Positions 11,271 to 24,696 of a DNA stretch of 64,000 bases are shown here, one piece after another. The position numbers and the translations under genes are program-made. The DNA comes from Ziziphus jujuba (taxonomy: Eukaryota; Streptophyta; Magnoliopsida; Rosales; Rhamnaceae), in the NCBI RefSeq assembly GCF_031755915.1, contig NC_083383.1, positions 26,018,501 to 26,082,500 on the forward strand. Reading direction: 5' to 3'. How positions within the stretch are numbered: position 1 is the first letter of the stretch; each line of letters opens with the position of its first letter. Under the pieces are notes generated by a model. The model worked only from the letters and a program-made list of their open reading frames with translations, ran no database searches and was not told the origin of the DNA.

Positions 11271-14050
11271 TGTAACACCCTATCTTGATAAATGCTTGAA
11301 TTTTAAAATTTTGACTAAGTTTGATAAAACGTATCATTTGTAGGCCTCATTTTTGACTTATTGTATAGTCAAGATTTTGGTTTTACCAATATCCCATTGA
11401 ATAGAACTAATCTATACGAGTTCATAAATTGGAAGCATACTTAATTTTGAGTAAAAAGTTATGTTCTGATAAGTTTCAAATATCAATATCAGTTTTAAAC
11501 CAATCCAAGTTGTTATCTGTTAGTGATCCAAAGGCCTATATATACGTTGGAAAACGTGCCCTAGCTAATACAAACCTGAAAATACCAAACTTTTCCCTGA
11601 AAATAGAAAACCTATGTGAACACCTATAGACCCATCCGAAACTGAGTTGTCCCACATGCCCACACCACAACATTTTAGGTTCTCTAGAATTGATTGGCCT
11701 CTGGCTGTTCAAGCACTACATGCACTAGCTCCTAAGGTTACCCACCTTCCGACGAACGTAACTGTGAAATTCACAATAATCCCACCACCAACGTGTCCCG
11801 ATTGAGGCCGCGCCGTCCCTGATCTTCGACAAGTTGGCCGAATTTATGGTCGTTTTAGGCTGACCCATTTATCTCTCCTTATTAATTTGGACCCTTTAAG
11901 CTCGAATTCGGCCTCCATTTACTGAAATTCTTCAAGGTTTGAGAAATCCATCAACATCAAGTTTGGCTAAAACTCTCTTTGCATTTTCTAGCTGCTGATG
12001 ATGTTTTTGGATGAAGGTGAGCTCCCATCTTGTTACCTATTCCACAAGCATTCTATGGTTATATAATTTATGACTTTTAGACATCATTTGAATATATTTT
12101 CATTTTTGAGTCAATCAGTTAAATACCGAATAAAATTGGACTATGTCTTTGAACTAAATCGGAGTTAGTTTTACGTAAGTAGATGTTAATAGGACCCAAT
12201 GGGAGGTTCTATTTCATAAAATTGGCGTTCAAGTGAAAAATTACAATTTTGAGTACCATATCCTAAAGGTTCATGGTATTAATGGATTGGTATCCAATTT
12301 TCATAATTTTAAGATGTTTGGCATGCACCAATATCTTTAGTTTGATTTTTGGAGCTTGAGGATTTTTTTATTATATTATATACTTTTAATGCACTTGAAG
12401 GCGACCCTACAAAGAAGTAAGAGTGATTAATGGTATTTGTGAATGGTTTATATTTTTAAATAATTTGCATATAGTATAATATATATGGTTTGAATATTTT
12501 ATATATGTGGTTTGATTTAATTGGTTATTTTATACATATATGAATATCTGCTTTTACTTATATACTTTATCATTTTATGTAACTTTTGATAAGATTTTAA
12601 ATGATTTTAAATTCCATTAAGTTCATGGTGAACTATGGAATCTTGATATTTAAATATCAGCTTGTATTTGAATTAATGTTTTAGTCTATTTGGAAAATAA
12701 TTAGTTTTGAGAAAGTGAATTTAAAATTTTATATTTTTAAGTATACATAAGTGTTTTATGATTTAAGGTACTTAAAAATGATTTATGATAATTATATTTC
12801 ATTATTGGTATTTCTGTTTTGGCACGAAATGATGATTTAAAACTTTTAGAATATATAAATAAATGGTTGGATTTGAATATTAAATTCCAATTTATGATAT
12901 CATATTTGTTAGGAAAAAATGGAAAGTATGATCTTGAAAGTATTATGTATGAACACTATAAGGGTGTACCATAGAGTACCATTGGTTTTGTTTACGTTGT
13001 TAGCCATGCTTAAGCTTAGTCATCTATGTGTAGTCACAATATGAGAGAATGATGATTGAGTTATGTGCTATTTTTTTGGAGTGATGGTTGAGTTGTGCAT
13101 CACTTCCTTGTAATAATAAGATGACAAGTAATATGATATGAGAAAATGATGATTGAGTTTTTTCATTCTCTCGAGTGATAATGAGTTCTGTGTCACTATC
13201 TCATGACATTGGTTTCCTTATACTTCTTTACTGTCTAGTAGTGTTTCAAAATACTATGCAGTATCTGACAGTACTAAATATATCTTATGGTACATTGTAT
13301 GTTTTTTTCTTTCTAATATACATATATTAATGATTTTACTACATTTTCATTATTGTTTCTATGATTATGATTATATTATTTATTGTCTAGCGTTATATTT
13401 ATGTTCAATTGGTTAACAATATTTTAAATTCTTTAAACATGAAATGTCCATTTTATGATATTAATTTGGGGTATAAGTTGGGTTTTGCGAAATAATTTTA
13501 AAATGAGAACTTTTCAAATGAGTGGAATGTGAAGTCTTGAGAGAATTGTTCACGAAAATAAAATCATTGTTTCTATATTGTACTATGCCACGTACTAAGA
13601 TATCTTTATTTTAGATTTTTTATTTTTTAAATTTGTTCTCCTAGATTTAAACAGTTAGTAGATAGTCTACCTTGCGCATCATTTGTCATTTCGTATCTTC
13701 CCATTATAGCAACAGTATTTTATCTTTCCTTATTTGTGTTTACATTTCTAAACACATATATTTATATTTACTCTTAAAATGCTCTGACATTAAGTATGGT
13801 CATAATTGTAACACTATATATGTGTAGTAAAGGCATGTAGTATGATAAATTGTAGATGTTGACTGTAGTTGAAGACTTGCATACTATTGTCGTTCAACCT
13901 TTATATATTGAGGTACTATTTCATATTGCATGCAATTGGTTGTCTTGGTTTCCGCTCCATTGGGCTTTCCCATAAGGATTGCTTTGTGAGACTTCATTAG
14001 GCAAGGAACATCCAAAAGTACTAAAAGGGTTCTTGGAATAGGTGCTATCA
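11271..14050 (+). mobile_element. Complete solo LTR of a Gypsy-type element (copy III)
   Basis: Starts TGTAACACCC (11,271) and ends GTGCTATCA (14,050), so it has TG...CA termini, and is flanked by aaaaa on both sides (11,266-11,270 and 14,051-14,055), a 5-bp target duplication. The same site is empty in repeat copy I near 1160 (gactgaaaatgtctc). Length is 2780 bases, close to the LTRs of the young element at 45,093-53,113, with which it shares the TGTAACACCC start and end style, but otherwise the sequences are far diverged. No internal retrotransposon genes remain, as expected after LTR-LTR recombination. Confidence 0.82.
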
Positions 14051-14909
14051 AAAAATATCTCAAGATCAAATGTATAAAAAATTATTCACTAAGAAATAAA
14101 TGAATGATAACCAATTGAAGTTTGGAAATTCTAAGGTGCCTTAACTATTCCAGCACATTTTGAAGAGGACCAAAATTCATTGTTTTGGCTTTGAATTCCT
14201 AGATATGGCAACGGACTAGTTCGTCAGGCAATATTGGTTTATGAAGATTTTGTACCTCTTCGTGTAACAAAAAAGGGAAAATGGGAAGAAAGGGATTTAG
14301 AATTTTCAATTTTTAGACAAAACCATTACATATTGTGCAACGCTAACATTTTCATCTTTTGTGTTTTGTTTTTTTTAACAATGTGAAATGTTTCATATTC
14401 TTTGTAAGTTTGCTTTTCAGCTTTTTCTTATATTGTCTTTGTATTCACACTCTATACATTTGATTTTTCAATGTTACTATTAAGTACCTGTTTATGAAAA
14501 AATAAATAAATAAAACAAAACAAAATGAAACAATAAGATATGACTAAATAAGGATAGACCCTTATTAGTGAGAGAGAGTCACTAAAAATGTCTCAAGATT
14601 GAATTTATGATAAATTGTACATGTTTACCAATAAATCAAGAAAAAAGAGTGAATATTAAATTGGTTTAATGAGGTAAATGTTGTTTGGTAAGAAGGAGAA
14701 TCATCAACAAGTTACCATATGAAGGAACCACTTTTAATATATAAAAAAATAATTATTTAGCATCATTTTTATCTTATTATACCCAAAAAAAAAAAAAAAC
14801 AAAACAAAACAAAAAAGGTTCCCACTTTTGTCTTAAGTTTTGCCGTGAATCATCTAATTAGACCAAAATTTTTGTCTAAATGGAAACAAAAGCTAAAATT
14901 AAGTTAAAC
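14051..14909 (+). repeat. Repeat unit tail, copy III
   Basis: Continues the repeat unit to the right of the solo LTR, with the same blocks as 5777-7090 ('ataaccaattgaagtttgg' at 14,107, 'aggatagaccc' near 14,550, 'caacaagttaccat' at 14,707). It stops before the 'tagaatttctg' block and is fused directly to a second, truncated LTR at about 14,910. The poly(A)/AAAAC run near 14,786-14,815 marks a slippage-prone stretch. Confidence 0.62.
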
Positions 14910-17604
14910 TTAATTTTTGATTTGACCAGTATAGCTTGCATAGAGGTTATAGATACAAGTTAATAGATTGGTAGTACACTTAATTTTAAATTAAAAAGTT
15001 ATGGTTTTAAAAAGTTTCAAGTATTATTATTTTATCAGTGTCTAAACTAGTTCAAATTTTTATCTGTTAGTAATCTAAAGGCCTATATATACTTTGGGAA
15101 GTGTGCCCTAGCTAAAAGAAACCTAAAAATATCAAAATTGTCCTTGGAAAAAAAAAAAAAAAACTATGTGAACACATGCAGACCCACATGAAACCAGGTC
15201 GACAAGCATGCCCACACCACAACATTTCAGGTTCACGGAAACTGATCAATTTTTAGCCATCTAAACACTACATGCGTCAGCCCTTAAGGTTACCCACCTT
15301 CTAGCAACCTTGGCTATGAAATTTCATAATCCCGTTGCGGATGTGCCTAGATCAGGGTGGTGCTCTCGTAGGCCTCCAATGAGTTTGCCTAATTTTTTGC
15401 CATTTTATGCCAACACATATACCTCTCCTTATTAATTTGGACCTTTTAAGCTCAAATCTGTCCTTTGTTGTCAAAATTCTTCGCAGTTTGAGAGATCTAT
15501 CAACATCAAGTTTGGCTGAAATTTTATTTGCATTTTTGGCCGCTAACAATGTTTTTGGACCAAAGTGAGCTTACAATCTGTTACACATTCGACAAGCTTT
15601 CTATTGACATATAACTTGTGAATTTTAGACATTGTTTGAATATATTTTCATTTTGGGATCAGGTAGTTAAATATCGAGTAAAATTAGACTGTATTTGAAA
15701 ACTTTGAACCAAATTAAAGTTGGTTTTACATAAGTAGATGTTAATAAGACCCAAGAAGAGGTACAATTTCATAAAATTGACCTTCGAATGAAAAATCAAA
15801 ATTTTGGGTATGGATCCTAAAAGTTTGTGGTATAATTAGAGTATTTATTATCCAATTTAAGTAATTTTATGGTCATATGAATTATTTTAAGACATTTGGT
15901 ATACACCAAAATCTTTGATTTGATTTTTGAATCCTAAAGAGTATTTTATTTTGCAGAGAAGCAAAAGTGATCATCAATAGTATGTATGAGTGATTTATAT
16001 TTTTAAATGATTTTGGGCATACAATATAATATATATGGTTTTAATATTTTATATATATTGTTCGATTTAATTGCTTATGGTATACATAGATGAATATACA
16101 CTTTTACTTATATGCATTATCATTTTATATAACTTTTGACAAAATTTAAAATGATTTTAAATTCTAATAAGTTCATGGTGAATTTGGGAGTCTTGATATT
16201 TAAATATATTTTGAGAAAGTGGATTTGAAATTATATATTTTTTAGTATATATAATATTAATTTTGAGAAAATGAATTTGATTTTAAATATATATAAGTGT
16301 TTTATATTTCAAAGTGTTTAAAATGGTTTATGATAATATATATTTTACTATTGGTATTTATGTTTTGGCACGAAATGATGATTTAAAAATTTTGAAATAT
16401 TTAACTAAATGGTTAAATTTAAATATTAAATTTCGATTTATGGTATCGTATTTGTTTGGAAAAAATAGAAAGTATGATCTTGAAAGAATTATGTATTATG
16501 TGCGAATACTATGTGGATGTATCATATAGAAACAATAGTTTTGTGTATGTTATTAGCGATGTGCAAGCTTAGTAATCCTATATGTAGTCGCGATATAAGA
16601 GAATGATGATTAAATTATGTGCTATTTTCTTGGAGTGATGATTGAGTTATGTGTCATTCCCTTATTACCATAAGATGTCAGAGAATAATGATTGAGTTTT
16701 ATGCCATTCTGTCAGAGTGATAATGAGTTATATGGCGTTCTCTCATAATGTTGGTTCCCTTATATCTCTTTACCATCTAGTGGTATTTCAGAACATCATA
16801 CACCATCTGGTAGCAATATGTATATATTATGATATATTGCATTTTTTTTTTTAATATACATGTGTTGGTGGTTTCAATACATTTTCATTATTGTTTCTAT
16901 GATTATGATTATGTTGTTTATTGTCCAATATTATATTTATGTTCAGTTGGTTAACAATATTTTAAATTCTTTAAATATAAAATGATCATTTTATAATATT
17001 AATTTAGGATATAAGTTGAGTTTTGTGAAATGATTTTAAAATGAAAATTTGTCAAAAAAGTGGAATGTGAGATCTTGAGAGAATGGTTTACGAAAATGAA
17101 ATCATTATTTTTATATTATAATATGCCACTTACTAAAATATTTTTATCATGGATTTTATTGTTTTTTTAAATTTGTTACCGTATGTTTAGACCGTTAATA
17201 AATAGTCTACCTTACACATCATTTATCATTTTGTATCATCTTACAACAGCAATAGTATTTTATCTTTTCCTGCTTGTCTTTATCTTTCTAGACATATTAT
17301 ATAGCCTATATTTATATTTACTCTTAGAATGCTCTAATATTAAATATGAACATATTGGTAACCTCTATATGTGTAGCAATAACTAATATGATGACGGATT
17401 ATAGATGTTGACTGTAGTTGATGAATTGCATGCTATCGTGGTTCCACCTTTATATATTGAGGGATTATTTTATATTGTATGTATTTGATTGTCTTAATTT
17501 TGATGAGGTTTCATTGGACTTTTCCATAAGGATTGCTCAATGAAATTTCACTAGGTATGGCCACCTAAGAACTTTAAAAAAGGTTCTCGAAGAAGATACT
17601 GTCA
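14910..17604 (+). mobile_element. 5'-truncated Gypsy-type LTR, copy IV
   Basis: Collinear with the solo LTR at a constant offset of about 3.55 kb (11,538 versus 15,085; 12,037 versus 15,589; 13,855 versus 17,405; the flanking unit block 14,550 versus 18,105). It ends in CTGTCA at 17,604, then gaaaa (17,605-17,609) and the repeat unit, as in copy II. The first 80 or so bases including TGTAACACC are absent. Short frames (15,352-15,549, 16,314-16,529, 17,183-17,386) show no recognisable protein. Confidence 0.72.
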
Positions 17605-18810
17605 GAAAATATCTCAAAATTGAATATATGATAAATTATTCACTGATAAATTATTCACTAATAAATAAACAAAGAAAGAAAAATGAATGATAACCTTGAA
17701 GTTTGGAAATTCTAAGGTGCCAAACTATCTCAGCAAGTTTTGAAAAGGAGGAAAATTCACTGTTTTGGCTTTAAATTCCTAGATTTGGTAGTGGACTAGT
17801 TGGTGAAGCAATATTGGTTTATGAAGATTTTGTACCTCATCGTGGAACAAAAAAAGTGTAAAGGAGAAGAAGGGGATTTAGAATTTAGACAGAACCATCT
17901 CATGTTGTACAAAGCTAACATTTTCATCTTTCGTGTTTTGTTTTTTTAACAATGTGAAATGTTTTGTACTTTTTGTAAGTTTGCTTTTCAGCTTTTTCTT
18001 TTATTGTCTTTGTTTTCACACTTTGTTCATTTGATGTTTCAATGCTATCATTAAGTGCCTGTTTAAAGGGGAAAAAAAACAAAACAAAATGATTTGACAG
18101 AATAAGGATAGACCCCTTTTAGCGAGAGCAAGCAATTGACTGAAAACGTCTCAAAATTGATTTATGATAAATTATACATGTTGACCAATAAATAAAGAAA
18201 AAAGAATGAATAATAAATTGGTTTAGTGAGGTAACTGCTGCTTGGTAAGAGAAACATCAACAGGCTGCCATATTGGAGGAACTACTTTTATTAATAAGAT
18301 AATTAATTAACATTATTTTTATCTTATTTTTCAGGAAAAAGAAAAAAGAAAAAAAAAAGTTCCAACTGTTTTGTCTTAAGTTTTGTTATGAATCCTCTAA
18401 TTGGAGCAAAACTTATATATAAATTGAATTCAAAACTGAAATTAAAGAGTTTTAAATTTTTAAAAAAAATAAATAAATAAATAACTAAAACTTAAAAAAT
18501 TTAAAATTTAAAAGCCTCAACTGGGGGGGGGGGGGGGGGGGGGGAAACCCGGAAATTTAAAATCATAGTGTTCAATTAATTGTATCCTATTGCAAAAAAA
18601 AATAATAATAAATAAATAATAATTCTTCTTCTTCTTATTATTATTATTATTTCCATGGTATGGAACTTTATCTAGAATTTCTGCATTCAAAACTTTCCCA
18701 TCTAAGAAAAGTGCCAAGTTTTGGTAAAGAATTTTATTGCAGCAATAAATGCTTTTCTAATTCTCAACACATGCCAAAAATCCTTTTCTGAAATTTCTAG
18801 TACTTAAAAA
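17605..18810 (+). repeat. Repeat unit tail, copy IV, with a 22-base poly(G) tract
   Basis: Same block order as 5777-7090, including 'ggatagacccc' (18,107), 'gagaaacatcaacagg' (18,248) and the 'actttatctagaatttctg' block (18,664). An uninterrupted run of 22 G lies at 18,523-18,544, in the position where other copies read 'ggtaggatccatttc'. An ATT/CTT microsatellite follows at 18,601-18,652. Confidence 0.66.
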
Positions 18811-19090
18811 GAAAACCGTACAGTATGGATTTTAATTTTAACTTTCCTAATAGGCCCAAGACTTTCCGTATAATAGTCTAAACATTTTTAGAAGCTAAAA
18901 GACGAAAAGCAAAATTTTATAAATCATGCTGAGCAGAACTTAAATAGGATTATAGAAGCTTTACCAAGCTAGTGAATCAAACAAAAAGAAGAGAAAAAGA
19001 ATTACATATAAAAACAAAGATCATATTCTATTATGCATGCTTACGCATTGATAGAGAGACATTCTATGCCACTATAGAGAATGGCAGGTG
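18811..19090 (+). repeat. Sucrose-transporter 3' flank, original or sister of 10,860-11,145
   Basis: Matches 10,865-11,145 in the same orientation, 7.95 kb away. It sits between the end of the repeat array and the last exon of the sucrose transporter (stop at 19,254 on the minus strand), so it may include part of that gene's 3' end region. The 160 bases from 19,091 to 19,253 are non-coding, with a poly(A) run, and probably hold the 3' UTR. Confidence 0.6.
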
Positions 19091-19253
19091 ATGGCATTTG
19101 ATCATTTCGAAGGTTACAAATGCCAATTTTTTAACACTAACTTAAGAAGCTCATTAAAAAAAAAAAAAAAAAAAATGAAACAAAACAAAAATAAAAATCT
19201 AAAAACTGTCTATTGGGTCCTAATTATTTGAAATTTACTGATTGATTAATTTA

Positions 19254-20958
19254 TCAATGGAAAGCTATACTTGCACTCCTTGCCATTTTGGAATTGACCT
19301 GATCAACCGGTGGAGATGGCAACACAAATATTGCAAATATCCCACTCGCAAAAGCAGCCACCGCTCCTAACACGAACGCCGGCAAGTTTCCACCTCCGAA
19401 TAAAGCATCCCATGGTCCGCTTATTACCGACACGAACATCTAATTAAAACATTTTCCCCATTAATTCCAAATTAATAAACATTGAAAAAAAATTAAACAA
19501 ATTATAAGTGCGTTTAAATGATCCATAAGAAAATTGTCCAATTTGACTGTGAATTTCACCATTCATGACATGGATTGAGTAATAGAGTTATAAATGAGGC
19601 ATTGCCAAATTGATTATGAAATTTTAAAAAGTCTAAAAACAAATCCCAACTTGTAAAATAATTTAATTTTTTTTTTTTTTTTTTTTACCTGTGGTATGAC
19701 AATGGAGAGATTCAGGACTCCCAAAGAAAGGCCTGCAAAAGTAAAATATACAAAACTTAAATATTTAATTTTAGAAGATTAAATTATAACTAATTTAATT
19801 TAAATGTTAATGAATAATAACTCCACAGTTACTTATATGGCAATGCTATAATATAGCAGTTTATTAATGGTAAATCAATAGTGCGCCCTATATTTATGAA
19901 AGGAAAAACCAATGAAGCAGTCTCAAAATCTTTATATACTAAAATTTTGGTTAAAAAACTTGATGAGTCTAGAATTACTCCAACTGTACATACCTTGGCC
20001 AGCACCAGAAGTATCACAAAATATGGATGCTAGAGCAAAAGGAATACTGTAAGTCGCCTGCAACAAAAAGGACATAAAATTATAGTGGATTTTTGCAAAT
20101 TAACAACAAGAAAGACAATAAACCTGTTCATATAAAGACAAAGATCTGCCTATATAATGTGGTGGCACTCAAATTAATGTTAGGAAAAAAAAAAAGAGGA
20201 TAAGTTTAGATGAACATGGAATTTACATTAAAAATATTCTTTTCTTTTCCCTTTCTTTCTTTTGTTTCTTTTGAAAAGAAAGAGAGAATAAAGAAGGTAA
20301 AGAACTAATTCTTTCTAAATGAATTAATCCATTTTACTACAATTGATAAAGTCAACAACCATACCGAACTTATACATGCTTTCACAAATTTGGTTATCTT
20401 CTATTTGTCCTACACAGTAATAATTTAAATATGCAACCACATGCAACCACATGCAATTTTTAATGAATCATTAAAGTAGAATCCTACTATAAAAATAAAT
20501 AAATAATTAAAACGTAATACGATATAACATTTAATTAGGAAATCACAAGAAAATTCAATTATAGAAAGCAACCACATGCATATATGGTCCACTTTATCCA
20601 ATAATTTAGATAAGAAACAAGATTTCCAATCGAAAGAAAAAAACAAAACAGAGTTAAAATCAAAGATTTTTCAAATAAGATGCCAAACATTCCGAAATTG
20701 AAAGTATAAACAAATTAAGAAATAAAAAACATTGATAATAAAGGGTATTTAAAAATAGATTAACGCTAACAGTAAATTGTAATTAATTCTCCTCCATTGG
20801 TTTTAAATTTCGAATTAATTAATTAATTAATTAATTAATATTTTTAAAAAAACATATTTTTGACTCCATTTAATTTGTACCGTCGTTTAGCAATTTATTA
20901 CCATTCTTAAATGTCTGAAAATAACATTAAAAAAAAAAGTAAGAAAGAAAATAGACCC

Positions 20959-20990
<32 letters not shown>

Positions 20991-22287
20991 GAAAATAGTC
21001 ACTTACTGCTTGAGGAATACCCAAGGCGGCAAAGATGGACAAAGCACCGGCCTTGACGCCAAGTGGAGGAGGCAAAAGCTTGCCGGCGGGATCGAACCGG
21101 CGAGTGGAGTGAGCGAGTTTGGTGATCAAAACGGTGAGCGACAAGAAGACAGCGAGCAAGAAATTGACAATTCCCCAAAGTCTCTTGGGACCACCAAGAA
21201 TCCGAGACATGAACTCGATACCAACCGACATGAAACCAAGAACGATAGAATTGAACATCAAACCGAGCGAACCCGCTCTTACACCTTCGTCGTAAAGTCC
21301 TCCATCTCCGACTTTTCCACCGTAAACCTCCCTCCCCATCCAATCCGTATCGAAAAGCAAGAACGGGAACCATGCGACCCAATTCAACGCCGTCACCAAC
21401 AGCAGGATCCACATAGGCCTCTTCAATCCCCTGAAAGCCCCCACCACTTCTCCCAGGAACGGCGTTTTCACTATCTCCACTTCTTCTCCTCCTTCATCAT
21501 CAGCTCCTTCGCTTCTGATTTCCTCCAGAGTTTTCTCTTTCACCAATGTCAATGCAGTTGCTGTGAGCACCAATAGAAGAACGATATCGATTACGAAACA
21601 ACTCTTCAGGTTCGCGCAGTAGACATCGCACGCTTGAGATTTGGTAAACGAGAATATGTGGTAGAGTTTCGTGTATGAACCCGCCGCGTAACCCAGCACA
21701 TTTCCGACACCCATGAAGAACGAGAACGCCGCGTTTGCACTTCTCATCTTCGAATGGTCTCCACCGGAGAGATCCGCCATGAGAGCCCGGCAGGGACCTT
21801 GGAGCATGTTGTTCGCCACGTCCAGGATCCAGAATCCGACGACGAAGAACGCCACGGCTCGGGGTTTGGTTTTCTTACCCAGAGAATCGCCGAGAGCATG
21901 GCCGAGATCGGCGGCGAATCCGATGAGGAAAACCGCGAAGATCACGCAGGTGGCTCCTCCTGCTATGAAAGGACGGCGACGGCCGAAGCGGGAATTGCAG
22001 CGGTCGCTGTAGTATCCGACGATGGGCTGGACCAAAAGGCCCGAAATGGGCCCGCAGAGCCAGACGAAAGATGACCAGGTGTGGGGGATTCCGAGGAGCT
22101 GGACGTAAGGGGTTAAGAGGGAGAGCTGGAGAGCCCAACCGAATTGGACTCCGGCGGCAATGGATGCCACGACGAGGATCTTTCTGAGAGGGCTGGATCG
22201 TTGTTGAGGAGACGGCATCGTTTTGGGCTTGACTTGGTTTGGTAAATCATCTTTGTTTTTTGTTGATGATTCAACTTCCATTGCCAT
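19254..22287 (-). CDS. SUC2: Sucrose/H+ symporter, SUC2/SUT1 type
   Basis: Four exons: 22,287-21,007, 20,057-19,994, 19,732-19,689 and 19,439-19,254, all with GT-AG introns; 1281+64+44+186 nt give 524 aa, normal for the family. Plasma-membrane, 12-helix MFS carrier that imports sucrose with a proton, typically for phloem loading. Visible landmarks: helix 1 from residue 36, GIPHTW with conserved His69, RFGRRRPF in the cytosolic loop, WILDVANN with the proton-coupling Asp156 (equivalent to Asp152 of Arabidopsis SUC1; the His shows the same +4 offset), the acidic central loop (residues 255-272), [13 protein letters not shown], and [16 protein letters not shown] in exon 4. The start is ATG at 22,287; the next Met is only two codons later. 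No frameshift, stop or lost key residue. The clade (type I dicot SUT) is inferred from sequence memory; the exact orthologue number is uncertain. Confidence 0.95.
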
Positions 22288-22439
22288 TGCTATGGAAATG
22301 GATATTATCTATGAATAATATGGGATTTTTCTTCTTATTGATGGTAGTGAAAATGGCAGTATTTCTCTTTCTTTTTAGTATTTGTTTTGTTTCTCTCTAA
22401 GTTGGAAGTTTGGTGGTGGTGATGGTGAATTTGCATGGA

Positions 22440-22447
22440 TATTTATA
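22440..22447 (-). promoter_or_regulatory. Candidate TATA box of the sucrose transporter
   Basis: Reads TATAAATA on the minus strand, about 155 bases upstream of the ATG at 22,287. The intervening leader is purine-rich (GAGAGAAACAAAAC and similar), as is common in plant 5' UTRs. Spacing and sequence fit, but the transcription start is not shown by sequence alone. Confidence 0.5.
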
Positions 22448-22821
22448 AGATGGAAAAAAAAAATAAGAGCAAAATGGCGTTGCATGGAGGCAACTTGGAA
22501 ATTTTTTTCTTTTTGTTTTTTTTAAAAAAATGTAATTAAATTAAATTTACTTTTTATCCTTATCCGGTACAAAAGCGTGTTTCTCAGGTTTTGTGATAAT
22601 TTACTATTGCCACGTCTACATTGTCTCATAAATTCTATTTCCCTTTTTTTCACGCACATAATATTAACTACTGCTTTTTGTTTTTTTGGTTTTCCTTTTT
22701 TATTTTATAGAATAATATTTTTCCTATAGTGATGACAACTTGATCACTCGTATTCGTAATGATCGGAGGGTGATCCCATGGGGATAGACCACTAGGCCCA
22801 CTACAGCAGGGCTGTAGGATA

Positions 22822-22855
<34 letters not shown>

Positions 22856-24079
22856 GTTTTATGTGTTTTGTAATATTATGCACATTTATGGACCGTGAGT
22901 GTTCAATTTGGTAACTATGTAAAGCAGTAGTCCTTTCAAGTCATTACCATGAATTTATTTATATGTATAAAAATATATATATTAATTGCTTTCAACAAAC
23001 TTTTCAACATTGCATTGATTTTGCAACACCATAAGTCAAAGGGGAATGGAATTTATTTTAGCTTGAAACTTAAAATGAAAGATTTCCATAATAACTTACA
23101 TATTGATTTTTTTAATTACTAGCTGATCTGTACGTATAAAGATTAAATACGTTACTTTTACATGGAAATTTTTCTTTTTTTTTTTTTTATTTTAAGTAAT
23201 CCACTGGGAAATTGAGTAGTATTTCCATGATAGTATCTAAATTAGCCTTATGAATCACAAGCTTATATCTATACTTTCCCACAAACTCAAATTGTATACG
23301 TGGAACTACCTTATCCAGTATATTTAAATTAATTATCCTTCAATTTTCTTCCCCTCTTTTTTTTTTTTTTTTCTCTCTGTATTTTAAGATTTTTTTTTTT
23401 TTTATCAGTGAAATAAGTAATAAGGGTTTACAAATTAGCTAGAGATGTGTGAAGGGAAATTGATAAGTAAACAACAATGAAAGTTATGATTTTACCCAAA
23501 AAAAAAAAAAAAATGAAAGTTATGAGGCACTACTATCGGCAAGTGATATTTATTTATCACCATCAAAAAACAGTGTATTTTAAGTGAAAATAGATTCCCA
23601 CATCAGTTTCTTCACATAAATATAGAAGAGCGAGAGGAGCATATTGGAGTAGTTGATTTTACTTTTGTTCAATTTGAGTCTCAAAATTTCAGAGAAAGTA
23701 AAAAATAAAAAATAAAAAATGAAAAATGAAAAATTTTAAGTCTCAAATTTAATTTCGGAATGTATTTCTATTTAGCCAATTAAGGATATTATAGTTTCTT
23801 ATATAACCAAATTTCCAAAGGTGGGCAACCCATTGATTTCGCTTGCTGCCAAAATTTATTCACAGTAAAAGCTTTTTCTACGGCTTACTCTTTCAAGAGC
23901 CACTACCTTTTTGCTTACCATACCTGCCCTTAAATTTTTTTTAAAAACTAAAAAATTTAAAAAATAAAAAATAATAATAATTGCAACAGCAAGGAAATTT
24001 CATGTGTTTTCCATATATGCTTAATGAAAATTTGAGGTCATTAATTAGGGCAGTCTTATATGTTTAATCACTCTATACG

Positions 24080-24115
<36 letters not shown>

Positions 24116-24647
24116 AACCACTCTATATCTACCAACTAAATTATGCGTTTTCAAAAAAAAAAATTAAAGTGTGTTTTTGATGGGCCCCTCCAGGACCCTT
24201 TTTTAGATCATGTTGATATGAATGCACATGCTCATTGATTTGATTGATTTTGTTTTGTCGTTTTTATTTTTTTGTATGTTTTATTTTTTATTTTTTATTT
24301 TTTTATTTTTTCCCTTTCATAAGTAACTTATGAGAATTTTCTTTTGCATTCAACTTATGAGAATTTGATGGAGGAAGAGTTAGGAATTGATAGAAATCAA
24401 ACTTTAGTTTTGTACTTATTCGTTCCATAAAAATTGTTCCAGATTCAATTAATTTGGTCAACATCACTCTCAAGTCTCAAATCATCTATACTGTAGTGTC
24501 TCTTCTTCTATCATACTTATAAAAGAAATAACCTTAGCAGGAGAATATATAAATAAATAAAGCAAACAAACGAACAGTTAGAGAAATTGAAATTTTGACA
24601 CCACAAAGTTCGACTTAGATGTATTATTTTTTGTTCTGCTTCTATAG

Positions 24648-24648
<1 letters not shown>

Positions 24649-24696
<48 letters not shown>
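24649..24696. repeat. (TA)n(GA)n compound microsatellite
   Basis: About 22 bases of alternating TA run directly into 26 bases of alternating GA. A simple-sequence repeat likely to vary in length between individuals; no function is implied. Confidence 0.9.

Noticed and set aside
20911..22138. Several plus- and minus-strand frames overlapping the sucrose transporter
   Set aside because: They are antisense or shifted readings of exon 1, which fully accounts for the conserved coding sequence.
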